A stretch of 64,000 nt of DNA, taken from the NCBI GenBank assembly GCA_937915755.1, contig CALGGR010000221.1:9594-73593 (forward strand), written 5' to 3'. This document shows, piece after piece, positions 40,100-47,876 of this stretch (position 1 is the first letter of the stretch; each line of letters starts with the position of its first letter). Source of the stretch: an uncultured Fretibacterium sp. (GTDB lineage Bacteria; Synergistota; Synergistia; Synergistales; Aminobacteriaceae). Made by a program: the position numbers and the translations under genes. The notes below the pieces were generated by a model, which made no database searches, had not been told where the DNA came from, and saw nothing but the letters and a program-made list of their open reading frames with translations.

Positions 40100-41197
40100 T
40101 TGGCGAGTAAATCAGTAACATTCGACAACATAAAGAAGATATTCCGCGACCCGCAGTCAGGGCAGGACGTTGCTGCGGTGGGCGGCGTTTCATTCAGACT
40201 TGAGCCGGGAGAACTCGTAACGCTTCTCGGCCCTTCAGGGTGCGGGAAGTCAACAATCCTCCGTATGCTCTCAGGATTTGAGCAGCCTACATCGGGCAAA
40301 ATCATGATAGGCGACAACGACGTAACCAACACTCCACCGAACAAGCGCGATACGGCTATGGTGTTCCAGAGCTACGGGCTTTTCCCTCACATGAACGTTG
40401 CGGATAATGTGGGCTACGGCCTGAAACTGAGGAAAGTCCCACAGAAGGACATCGACGAGAAAGTCCAGAGATTCCTTGAGATGGTTGGACTTGGACAGAT
40501 GGGGAAGCGTCCGCCTTCAAGACTTTCGGGAGGACAGCAGCAGAGAGTCGCGCTCGCAAGAAGCCTGATCGTCGAACCTTCAGTGCTTCTTCTTGACGAG
40601 CCATTGAGCAACCTCGACGCATTACTCCGCGAACAGATGCGCGTTGAAATCAGGAGGCTTCAGAAATCGCTGGGAATAACGGCCATGTATGTTACTCATG
40701 ACCGCGTTGAGGCAATGAGCTTGTCGGACAGAATAATCGTAATGAAGCTCGGCCACATAATCCAGATTGGAACGCCCAGCGACATTTACAGAGACCCTGT
40801 TGACACGTTTGTTGCGGGATTCGTGGGCAAGGTTGCGTTCTTCCCGTGCGAAGTGAAGGGGATTGACGACGGTTGCCACGTTGAGGTTAAGGGTCAGGCT
40901 TTCACGGCTCCTAGATGGGCAAAGACGCTCAAGGCCGGCGACAAGGCACTCGTTATGGCACGTCCTGAGTCGCTTTCGGTCGGCGAACCCGGCGCGGGTG
41001 TCGAGGACGGTATCGTTACGGCGAATATCTATCTCGGCAACAGCGTTGAGACTTGGGTGAAGACTGACTTGGGGAATGTCCTTGTGCAAATCGACAATCC
41101 TGATGTCAAGAAAATCTGGGACGAGGGCGAGAAGGTTTCTCTGACGTTTGACCCGGCGCTAACGAAGGTACTTGTTGACGATTTGGAGAAAGCATAA
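40100..41197 (+). CDS. fbpC: iron(III)-type ABC transporter ATPase
   Basis: 365 residues from TTG 40100 behind AAAGGAG. Walker A GPSGCGKST, signature LSGGQQQR, Walker B VLLLDEPLSNLDA and THDRVEAMSLSDR; C-terminal TOBE-like domain from about residue 245 (GQAFTAPRWAK, VMARPESLSV). It completes the three-gene importer. Related ATPases serve spermidine/putrescine, iron or phosphonate uptake; the neighbouring proteins favour the iron/AfuABC branch. Confidence 0.88.
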   Translation: MASKSVTFDNIKKIFRDPQSGQDVAAVGGVSFRLEPGELVTLLGPSGCGKSTILRMLSGFEQPTSGKIMIGDNDVTNTPPNKRDTAMVFQSYGLFPHMNVADNVGYGLKLRKVPQKDIDEKVQRFLEMVGLGQMGKRPPSRLSGGQQQRVALARSLIVEPSVLLLDEPLSNLDALLREQMRVEIRRLQKSLGITAMYVTHDRVEAMSLSDRIIVMKLGHIIQIGTPSDIYRDPVDTFVAGFVGKVAFFPCEVKGIDDGCHVEVKGQAFTAPRWAKTLKAGDKALVMARPESLSVGEPGAGVEDGIVTANIYLGNSVETWVKTDLGNVLVQIDNPDVKKIWDEGEKVSLTFDPALTKVLVDDLEKA

Positions 41198-41209
41198 GAG
41201 AGAGAAAAC

Positions 41210-41242
41210 ACGGGCGAGGGTGCTATGCTTTTGCCCGTTTTC
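41210..41242 (+). terminator. Rho-independent terminator of the iron-type ABC operon
   Basis: ACGGGC (41210-41215) pairs with GCCCGT (41233-41238), then TTTTC. The loop is long (17 bases) but partly self-complementary. Confidence 0.65.
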
Positions 41243-41248
41243 ATATCC

Positions 41249-41278
41249 TTGACAAAAAACTCAAACATGCGCTAAAAT
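41249..41278 (+). promoter_or_regulatory. predicted promoter of tRNA-Gly
   Basis: Consensus TTGACA (41249-41254), 18-base spacer, TAAAAT (41273-41278), 20 bases before the tRNA. Confidence 0.72.
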
Positions 41279-41297
41279 TTCATACGTCAACTTCCTT

Positions 41298-41369
<72 letters not shown>

Positions 41370-41389
41370 TCATGTTCAAGAAAACATAA

Positions 41390-41418
41390 GGCTCTGTGTA
41401 AATCACAGGGTCTTTTTG
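41390..41418 (+). terminator. Rho-independent terminator after tRNA-Gly
   Basis: GGCTCTGTG (41390-41398) and CACAGGGTC (41404-41412) around TAAAT, followed by TTTTTG. Confidence 0.85.
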
Positions 41419-41419
41419 T

Positions 41420-41449
41420 TTGTCAATTCTCCCCCCATTGTTATATACT
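41420..41449 (+). promoter_or_regulatory. predicted promoter of secG
   Basis: TTGTCA (41420-41425), 18 bases, TATACT (41444-41449), about 45 bases ahead of the secG start. Confidence 0.6.
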
Positions 41450-41494
41450 TATTTAGTTTTGCAACAGTTTCATTAAGCAGGAGGAAAAATTTTC

Positions 41495-41716
41495 ATGCGA
41501 GCAATATTATCCGTAATTCATATCGTCGTGTCAGTCATGATGATTTTCGCAGTTCTCATTCAGCAGAGAAAGCAGGGAGGATTCTCCGGAGTTTTCGGCG
41601 GAGGAACTCAGGCAGATTCAGGACAGTGGCAGAGGTTCACAAGCCTCACGAAGTTAACCATAATCCTCGCAGTCATCTTCATGGTAACGTCATTCTTCAT
41701 CGTCTTCCTCAATTAA
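41495..41716 (+). CDS. secG: preprotein translocase subunit SecG
   Basis: 73 residues with two membrane helices (4-20 and about 53-72) joined by the Gly-rich FSGVFGGGTQADSG loop that defines SecG. It assists SecYE-driven export. AGGAGGAAA precedes ATG 41495. 22 bases separate it from the next gene. Confidence 0.95.
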   Translation: MRAILSVIHIVVSVMMIFAVLIQQRKQGGFSGVFGGGTQADSGQWQRFTSLTKLTIILAVIFMVTSFFIVFLN

Positions 41717-41738
41717 GTACGAAAAGGAGTAATCAGCC

Positions 41739-42767
41739 GTGATAAATTCCCTCAGAGATGCAACAGCCCTGAAGGTCAATCCCAACCGCATATTCAGTGC
41801 GAACAATGACGAAATCAAATCCGGCGCGACCACAGATATTTACTTCATCAACACGCGCGATGTCCTCAGGTCGGTCAACAAGCTCGACACTCAGGTAACA
41901 GCCGAAATTTTCACCCGCACCACAGGAATGTTCGCCGGCCTCGCAGAAGTCCTCGAACTCCTCAGCGATGCCCCCGTAAAAATCGAAGCTCTCCCGGAAG
42001 GGCAATACTTCTCACCCAAAGAAGTCGTAATGAGAATCACAGGGTCTTACGGCGCGTTCGGACTTCATGAGACCAACCTTCTCGGGATACTCTCAAGCTC
42101 ATGTGCATGGGCAACCGCCGCTCGTGAGTGCGTTGAAGCAGCAGGAGGAAAGCCCGTTCTCGTTTTTGGGGCAAGGCACCTTCACCCAGCAATAGCCCCC
42201 GTGATGGAGTCAGTCGCCGTGAAGTTCGGAGGCTGTTCCGCCGCAAGCTGCATACTCGGCGCAAAGCTCGCAGGACGTGAACCAGTCGGGACAATCCCAC
42301 ATGCCGCAGTCCTGATCATGGGCGACACTCTCAAACTCGCTGAAGCATACGACGCAGTAATGCCGCCGGAAGTCGGAAGGACTTTCCTCGTTGACACTTT
42401 CCATGACGAATGCGAGGAGGCTCTGAACCTTGCCCGCGCTATGGGAGACAGGCTCGGTGCTGTAAGGCTCGATACTCCCGGCGAAAGAGGAGGAGTTACA
42501 GCTGACCTCGTAAAAGAGATGCGTTACCGTCTCGACAAAGAAGGCTTCACGAAGGTCAAGATAGTAGTCTCAGGCGGACTCAATCCCGAACGCATTAAAC
42601 TTCTTGCTGAGGCAGGGGCTGACATTTTCGGTGTCGGAAGCTACATCGCTCATGCCGTACCTATGGATATGACGATGGATCTCAAGGTTGTCGACGGAAA
42701 AGATGTCGCAAAAAGAGGAAGACTTCCCGGCATTCTTGAAAACAAAAGGCTTGTTGAGGTAAAATAA
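41739..42767 (+). CDS. nicotinate phosphoribosyltransferase
   Basis: 342 residues from GTG 41739 behind AAAAGGAG. It belongs to the short archaeal/bacterial NAPRTase group: [14 protein letters not shown] at the N-terminus, [24 protein letters not shown] with the presumed phosphorylated His region, [38 protein letters not shown] at the phosphate site. It salvages nicotinate to NaMN for NAD. It lies between secG and rplM on one strand. Confidence 0.9.
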   Translation: MINSLRDATALKVNPNRIFSANNDEIKSGATTDIYFINTRDVLRSVNKLDTQVTAEIFTRTTGMFAGLAEVLELLSDAPVKIEALPEGQYFSPKEVVMRITGSYGAFGLHETNLLGILSSSCAWATAARECVEAAGGKPVLVFGARHLHPAIAPVMESVAVKFGGCSAASCILGAKLAGREPVGTIPHAAVLIMGDTLKLAEAYDAVMPPEVGRTFLVDTFHDECEEALNLARAMGDRLGAVRLDTPGERGGVTADLVKEMRYRLDKEGFTKVKIVVSGGLNPERIKLLAEAGADIFGVGSYIAHAVPMDMTMDLKVVDGKDVAKRGRLPGILENKRLVEVK

Positions 42768-42829
42768 TCAAATGTGCGGACAAAGCCCCCGTTCGCAAAA
42801 AGAAATTTTCAGGAAGGAATAATCATAAC

Positions 42830-43261
42830 ATGACAGGCAGCAGTTCATACTTGGCCAAACCGGGCCAGGTTGAGAGAAAATGGTACGTAATTGATGCGGC
42901 TGACAGGTCAATCGGACGGCTTGCGGCAGTAATCTCGCGCATACTCACGGGCAAGAACAAGCCCACTTACACCCCCCACGTTGACACAGGAGATTTTGTG
43001 ATTGTCATCAACGCGGACAAAGTGAAGCTCACAGGCAACAAAGCCTCACAGTCAACATGGCACTATCATTCAGGGCACCCCGGCGGCTACAAGTCGAGGA
43101 CATGGGGTGAACTGGTGAAAGCAAAACCCGCAGAGTTATTCCGCCACGTCGTAAAGGGAATGCTTCCGCGAAACAGACTGAAGTATGACAGCAAGCTGAA
43201 GGTCTACGCAGGATCATCACACCCACATGCGGCGCAGAATCCCGTAACACTTGAGATATAA
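42830..43261 (+). CDS. rplM: 50S ribosomal protein L13
   Basis: 143 residues, standard length; [41 protein letters not shown] [12 protein letters not shown] and [10 protein letters not shown] are the L13 signatures. AGGAAGG precedes ATG 42830. Followed 15 bases later by rpsI, the usual pairing. Confidence 0.98.
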   Translation: MTGSSSYLAKPGQVERKWYVIDAADRSIGRLAAVISRILTGKNKPTYTPHVDTGDFVIVINADKVKLTGNKASQSTWHYHSGHPGGYKSRTWGELVKAKPAELFRHVVKGMLPRNRLKYDSKLKVYAGSSHPHAAQNPVTLEI

Positions 43262-43276
43262 GGAGGAATAATTCAG

Positions 43277-43672
43277 ATGTCAGAGGACAAATACATATGG
43301 GGAACAGGCCGCAGAAAGAACGCATTAGCCCGCGTGAGAATCTGCACAGGAACAGGCGAAATCAAGATTAACGGCCGCGAAGTTGAGGAATATTTCCCGC
43401 GCTTGGTGTGGCAGTCGCAGGTCTACCAGTCATTGAAGACCGCCGGAGTTGAGGGAAGGGTAGACGTTTTCGTGAACGCTTCAGGAGGCGGATTGACAGG
43501 ACAGGCTGGTGCAGTGAAGCTCGGAATAGCACGCGCACTCATCAAGCTCAATCCTGATTACAGGCCGGCATTGAAGAAAGAAGGACTTTTGACGAGAGAC
43601 CCACGAATGGTTGAACGCAAGAAGTTCGGACAGAAAGGCGCAAGAGGAAAGAGGCAGTACTCGAAGCGTTAA
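43277..43672 (+). CDS. rpsI: 30S ribosomal protein S9
   Basis: 131 residues. GTGRRKNALARVRI, the GGGLTGQAGAVKLGIARAL core and the basic C-terminal QKGARGKRQYSKR that reaches the decoding centre are all present. Second gene of the rplM-rpsI unit. Confidence 0.98.
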   Translation: MSEDKYIWGTGRRKNALARVRICTGTGEIKINGREVEEYFPRLVWQSQVYQSLKTAGVEGRVDVFVNASGGGLTGQAGAVKLGIARALIKLNPDYRPALKKEGLLTRDPRMVERKKFGQKGARGKRQYSKR

Positions 43673-43685
43673 GAGAGAAGAGAGA

Positions 43686-43719
43686 TTCCCCTGTCAGATT
43701 TGGCGGGGGGACTTTTTTT
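43686..43719 (+). terminator. Rho-independent terminator after rpsI
   Basis: TCCCCTGTC pairs with GGCGGGGGA across AGATTT, followed by CTTTTTTT. Confidence 0.88.
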
Positions 43720-43790
43720 ATTTATGGACGCGAAGAAAAAGCCGTAAACTTGGCCATGACATCATCGCACTATGTTAGTATTCGGGAGGA

Positions 43791-44081
43791 TTAGACTTTC
43801 TCCTCTTTGCGGAATGCTTTCATGACGAGAGATATTCCCTCAGCAAACGCACCGAAAAGTGCCTTTATCCCCGCCACAATCTGAGGCAAGGCAAGCAAAG
43901 TAACTGCTGCCATCAACAGCCATAAATTCCAATCATGCAGAAATCCCACATCACGCTTCAGGTGTTCTATGTCATTCTTCATCACCCTGACTTCCTGCTT
44001 AATTTCCGAGAGCTGTTTCTCTGTCTTCACAAAATGTTCATTCAGCAAAAACTCAATCCTCGAAATATCTTCGCCCGCCAT
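43791..44081 (-). CDS. small coiled-coil membrane protein
   Basis: 96 residues. A cytoplasmic or periplasmic coiled coil (about 5-48, HFVKTEKQLSEIKQEVRVMK) is followed by one hydrophobic helix (about 53-78, LWLLMAAVTLLALPQIV) and a basic tail. The pattern recalls phage XhlA-type hemolysin proteins and also the C-terminal part of the paralogs at 56181-57337, but no phage genes are nearby. GGAGGGATT precedes ATG 44081. Function unknown. Confidence 0.7.
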   Translation of the reverse strand: MAGEDISRIEFLLNEHFVKTEKQLSEIKQEVRVMKNDIEHLKRDVGFLHDWNLWLLMAAVTLLALPQIVAGIKALFGAFAEGISLVMKAFRKEEKV

Positions 44082-44198
44082 AATATAATCCCTCCATTTT
44101 CGTAATTTTCATAATTATATCAACCCACCGCGAAATACACCTGTGCTAATATAATCTCACGCACAAATTTCAAACAAGGAGGAATATTTACGCACAAA

Positions 44199-45083
44199 AT
44201 GAAGAATGCAGTCAGAAAGTTTTTCACGCTCGCTTACGCCCTGATAACGTCAGAATGGAAGGCCGTCGCAGTAATCATAATAGCCAGCCTTCTGCAAGCC
44301 TTTGCCGTAAATTACTTCACGCTTCACTACAAGTTCCCGGACTTGGGCGTCTCTGGTATAGCAGTCCTCACTAATTACGCTTTCGGAATTTCCCCGAACT
44401 GGGTAATACTCACCGGCAATATCATCCTTTTGATGTGGGCATGGAGGGATCTCAACCTTCATTTCCTAGCGCTTACCATCATAGCAATACTCACATTCTC
44501 GGCGGGGCTGTCAATTTTCGCGCTATACCCTCTGCCGCTTCCTGATGACAAGTTCATGGCCACTGTCATAATCGGACTGCTAAAAGGCTTAGGAGGAGGA
44601 ATGATGTTCAACGCTGGAGGTTCAAGCGGAGGGACTGACATTGTTGCTGCGGCTATGCGCAGGCGCTACGGAATTGAGGTCGGAAGGTTCTCTATTTTCA
44701 TCAACATGTTTATTCTCGCACTCTCAGTCGGAGTCGTTGGGCTTGAATCCGTCGTTTATGGAGCTGTCGGCCTATACGTTGACGGTGTAACTATGGACAA
44801 CGTTACACGCAGCTTCGACAGGCGGAAGCAGGCAATAATCATAACCAACAAGCCCGATGAGGTCAGCCACTTCATCAACGAGCATGGAAGGGGAGTAACT
44901 CGTCTTGAAGGCCGCGGAGGTTACACGGGTCAGCCCCGCCCGGTATTGATTACGCTTCTTGACCCCCGTCAGGTCGTATTGCTGAAACGTTTTCTGAAGG
45001 AGCATGACGAACGCGCATTCGTCTCGATATGTGATGCCGCTGAAGTATTGGGACAGGGCTTCAAGAGTTGGAGGTCGCTATGA
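44199..45083 (+). CDS. YitT/DUF2179-family membrane protein
   Basis: 294 residues: about five membrane helices (DUF161 part, GVSGIAVLTNYAFGI, GLGGGMMFNAGGSSGGTDIV) and a C-terminal cytoplasmic DUF2179 ferredoxin-like domain (AIIITNKPDEVSHFINEHGRGVTRLEGRGGYTG, split here by family motif). Function of the family is unknown; some members are linked to membrane transport and beta-lactam tolerance. Its TGA overlaps the ATG of the NYN gene (ATGA), so they are coupled. Confidence 0.88.
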   Translation: MKNAVRKFFTLAYALITSEWKAVAVIIIASLLQAFAVNYFTLHYKFPDLGVSGIAVLTNYAFGISPNWVILTGNIILLMWAWRDLNLHFLALTIIAILTFSAGLSIFALYPLPLPDDKFMATVIIGLLKGLGGGMMFNAGGSSGGTDIVAAAMRRRYGIEVGRFSIFINMFILALSVGVVGLESVVYGAVGLYVDGVTMDNVTRSFDRRKQAIIITNKPDEVSHFINEHGRGVTRLEGRGGYTGQPRPVLITLLDPRQVVLLKRFLKEHDERAFVSICDAAEVLGQGFKSWRSL

Positions 45084-46549
45084 GTGATTTCAGCATTGGG
45101 AATCTTTTGGACGAGGACAAGAGGGCATCGTTGCAGACGTTTTCGGGGAACTTGCCGCTCGATTCGCCGCGCTCAAAGAAGAATGTAGTCTCACGTGTCG
45201 CGTATCTCATTGGTGTTGACGCTAGGCATTTCGGGCTTGATCAGGGCGAGAACATGAACCCCCAGTTCTACCGCTCCGTCTACGATGAGATGAACGCCGA
45301 CAAAGAAGCTCGGATAGTCCGCAGTCTTTGCCGATTGAGGACGAAACTTCAGCGGAACTTCAGGGCAATCTGCACGGAAATGAACTCCGATGTCAAAAAC
45401 ATTGACTCCATGCCTGACCTGATCCCGCCGGATATATTGCAGTCATTGGAGGAGGACGGTATACAGTTCGTCAGGCCGAGAAGGAAGACGGAGGATTATG
45501 TTGTTGACGTTCATAACTACCTGCTTCCTCATGTTCCAAACTGCCAGAAATTCATTCCCGCGTGGGTGAAGTGGGCATACATTCGTAACCTCTTCTTCAT
45601 CAACAAAGGCAACACCGTCGACGGCAACAAGGAGGCAGCAAAGCTATACTACGAATACCGGGACCTGTTCCCATATCAGGCATACATAAACTGGTCGCCG
45701 GACATGAGGGACGGGAATATTCTCCGGGACGACGCGAAATTTCTCCCGATACTATACGAGCGTAACAGGGATAAATTCTACGACATGAGCAAGGTTACTG
45801 ACGCTGGAGACGCTGCGATTGATGACCCGTCGGAATTTTTCGGGAACGCTCAAAGAGTCCTGATTGCCATAGACTGCGAGAACGCTGACCCCTGCAAGGT
45901 AATCGGAATCATGAAGGAGCTTGAACGCCGCAACATGGCCGGGAAAATTGCGAAGGTCATTCTTGTTGACGACACTCACACTTCATCACAGTGGCGGGCA
46001 TTAAGGAGGAACGAGAATCTTCCGCTCGAATACTACATGACTGACAGGGTTAAGGACGACAAATCGGCTGTTGACGTTGCGTTGACGATAAAGTTCTACC
46101 GCGAGATTGCACAGAGCAAAGCAGAGGGTTATCCCATAGACTCAGCGATCATTGTGTCGAGCGACTGTGATTTCTGGCCGCTGATTGAGCTTACGCCGGA
46201 GGTTAAGTTCCTCGTGATGCTTGAATACGACAACTGCTCACAGTCATATTACCAGCGTTTGCAGAATAACGATGTGCCGTTCCTGTATATAGATGAATAT
46301 TTCGGGGCGGGGAACCTTGAGATGAAGACAGAGATTGTTCTTCAGGAGACGATACGGGAGATTGAGGAGGGATATTTGAGCAAGATAAACGTATTCTCGA
46401 TGATAAATCACGCATTGACGAAGCTCGAACTAAAGATGAACGAGACCGAGACGGCAAACTTCTTCGAGAAATATATAACGCCGATGAGCATAACATTCGC
46501 AAAGAACGGAAGCGCGGTGTTACAGAACAAGACGACGTTGAAGGATTGA
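45080..46549 (+). CDS. NYN-domain (PIN-like) putative ribonuclease
   Basis: 489 residues from ATG 45080, behind GGAGG at 45070-45074. Residues about 255-400 form a NYN/LabA-type nuclease: VLIAIDCENADP (Asp264), VILVDDTHTS, KDDKSAVDVALT and AIIVSSDCDFWPLIEL place four acidic residues in the PIN-like active-site order. The N-terminal 250 residues are helical and unrecognised; the C-terminal 80 residues are a helical tail. NYN proteins cleave RNA or act in RNA processing. Translational coupling with a YitT membrane protein is unusual. Confidence 0.78.
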   Translation: MSDFSIGNLLDEDKRASLQTFSGNLPLDSPRSKKNVVSRVAYLIGVDARHFGLDQGENMNPQFYRSVYDEMNADKEARIVRSLCRLRTKLQRNFRAICTEMNSDVKNIDSMPDLIPPDILQSLEEDGIQFVRPRRKTEDYVVDVHNYLLPHVPNCQKFIPAWVKWAYIRNLFFINKGNTVDGNKEAAKLYYEYRDLFPYQAYINWSPDMRDGNILRDDAKFLPILYERNRDKFYDMSKVTDAGDAAIDDPSEFFGNAQRVLIAIDCENADPCKVIGIMKELERRNMAGKIAKVILVDDTHTSSQWRALRRNENLPLEYYMTDRVKDDKSAVDVALTIKFYREIAQSKAEGYPIDSAIIVSSDCDFWPLIELTPEVKFLVMLEYDNCSQSYYQRLQNNDVPFLYIDEYFGAGNLEMKTEIVLQETIREIEEGYLSKINVFSMINHALTKLELKMNETETANFFEKYITPMSITFAKNGSAVLQNKTTLKD

Positions 46550-46562
46550 ACGAGCAAACAAA

Positions 46563-46592
46563 AATCCCCTCTGTGAGAGAGCAGGGGGGATT
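46563..46592 (-). terminator. terminator between convergent genes
   Basis: An 11-bp stem (46563-46573 with 46582-46592) followed on the minus strand by TTTTTG. It overlaps the end of the exported-protein gene. Confidence 0.7.
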
Positions 46593-47166
46593 ACTTTCTC
46601 GTCGCGCTGCATGTAACATCAAACGTGTATTTCTCGTCGGGGTAAGTCTCGTCAACAATATAACCTTCCCAGCGGATCAGTGCGTTCTTTCCGGGCATGA
46701 ATGAGAGAGTGATCTTGTCCTCGCCGTCAATAAACTCCGTGCTGAAGCTCCACGAGTTTCCGCCCTCCTTCTTCATTTCGTAGGGGACGGCATATTCCCA
46801 GCTTCTCTCGCATATTATCTCGTTGCGAATGTCAGTGATTACCCCCGTGAAAATGACATCAGCCCTTCCTGAACCCTCACTATCGGAATACTTCACGCTC
46901 TCAATCGTCAGCGTAACGTCGTCGGCATTAAGTGAGACATCAACGCCGGGCTGACGGGGATCTGTTCCTGTTCCGTTTCCTGAACCTTTCCAAACGCCTA
47001 TGAGCGAGTTGAGATTGTGGGTCTTCTGCTGAGACTGTGGGGCTGATGCGGGCGCGGAAGACTTGGAGGCTTTGCGCTTCTTCTTGGCGGCCTCTGACTG
47101 ACTGAACGGTGCGAGAACAACCGTGAGGATAACGGCTAGGGCGATAATTTTTACTGAACACTTCAT
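46591..47166 (-). CDS. exported protein of unknown function
   Basis: 191 residues. Signal peptide IIALAVILTVVLAPFSQSEA, then a Lys/Ser/Ala-rich basic linker (KKKRKASKSSAPASA) and a beta-rich domain beginning LIGVWKGSGNG, a lipocalin-like opening, with FTGVITD and ITLSFMPG strands. The WKGSG start and alternating strands suggest a small ligand-binding or inhibitor barrel. No lipobox. Alone, convergent with the NYN gene. Confidence 0.72.
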   Translation of the reverse strand: MKCSVKIIALAVILTVVLAPFSQSEAAKKKRKASKSSAPASAPQSQQKTHNLNSLIGVWKGSGNGTGTDPRQPGVDVSLNADDVTLTIESVKYSDSEGSGRADVIFTGVITDIRNEIICERSWEYAVPYEMKKEGGNSWSFSTEFIDGEDKITLSFMPGKNALIRWEGYIVDETYPDEKYTFDVTCSATRK

Positions 47167-47242
47167 AATGTCATCTTCTTTCGACGGGATAAAGTAATTC
47201 TAACATACACTGCTATAATTGTCGGCACAAGGAGGAAGGAAA

Positions 47243-47803
47243 ATGTCGAAAATTTTGGTTGTCTCAGGACACACGGACTTGAAAGGAAATTCGTTCGCCA
47301 ACAAAATCATACTCTCACGCCTCGAGGAAATCATGCCAGAAGCTGAGTACGTCTACCTCGACTCGGAGTACCCTGACTGGAAATTTGACGTTGAGCGCGA
47401 ACAGAACAGGCTCAGGAACGCCGATGTGATAGTGATGCAGTTCCCGTTCTTCTGGTACGGTGTGCCGTCGTTGATGCACAAGTGGATGGAGGAAGTATTC
47501 GTTCACGGGTTCTCACACGGCTCAAAGGGAAAAGCTCTCGTCGGGAAGAAGTTATTGATCTCGTTCACGTCAGGTGCGCCGGAAGAAATGTATCAGGCCG
47601 GAGGAGTGCAGGGCTATCCCGTCGATGACTTCCTGATCCCGCTGAAGCAGTTTGCGGCGGCTTGCGGAATGGTCTGGGCTGGGTATGTCTACAGCGGAGG
47701 GCTGTCATACGCGAGCAGGCATGATGATGAGAAGCTTAGGCAGATGAAGGAGAAGGCTCTTTTACACGCTGAAAGAGTAGCCGAGAAAGTTAAATCGCTA
47801 TAA
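47243..47803 (+). CDS. flavodoxin-fold NAD(P)H:quinone reductase (KefF/YwrO type)
   Basis: 186 residues from ATG 47243 behind AAGGAGGAAGG. MSKILVVSGHTDLKGNSFAN is the FMN phosphate loop; VMQFPFFWYGVPSLMHKWMEEVF is the family signature and the HGFSHGSKGKALVGKKLLIS stretch lies beyond. It reduces quinones or electrophiles with two electrons. Stands alone between terminators. Confidence 0.9.
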   Translation: MSKILVVSGHTDLKGNSFANKIILSRLEEIMPEAEYVYLDSEYPDWKFDVEREQNRLRNADVIVMQFPFFWYGVPSLMHKWMEEVFVHGFSHGSKGKALVGKKLLISFTSGAPEEMYQAGGVQGYPVDDFLIPLKQFAAACGMVWAGYVYSGGLSYASRHDDEKLRQMKEKALLHAERVAEKVKSL

Positions 47804-47828
47804 GAACAGAAGGAAGTACCAACAAAAA

Positions 47829-47862
47829 ATCCCCGCAGCCTCTCACGACTACGGGGAATTTT
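47829..47862. terminator. bidirectional terminator
   Basis: TCCCCG (47830-47835) pairs with CGGGGA (47852-47857), flanked by T-rich tails in both directions. It serves the reductase gene and the convergent surface protein gene. Confidence 0.75.
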
Positions 47863-47876
47863 CACCTTCCGAAAGG

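Noticed and set aside
43791..44081. Prophage holin/XhlA gene
   Set aside because: Coiled coil plus one membrane helix is suggestive, but no lysis or structural phage genes are nearby.
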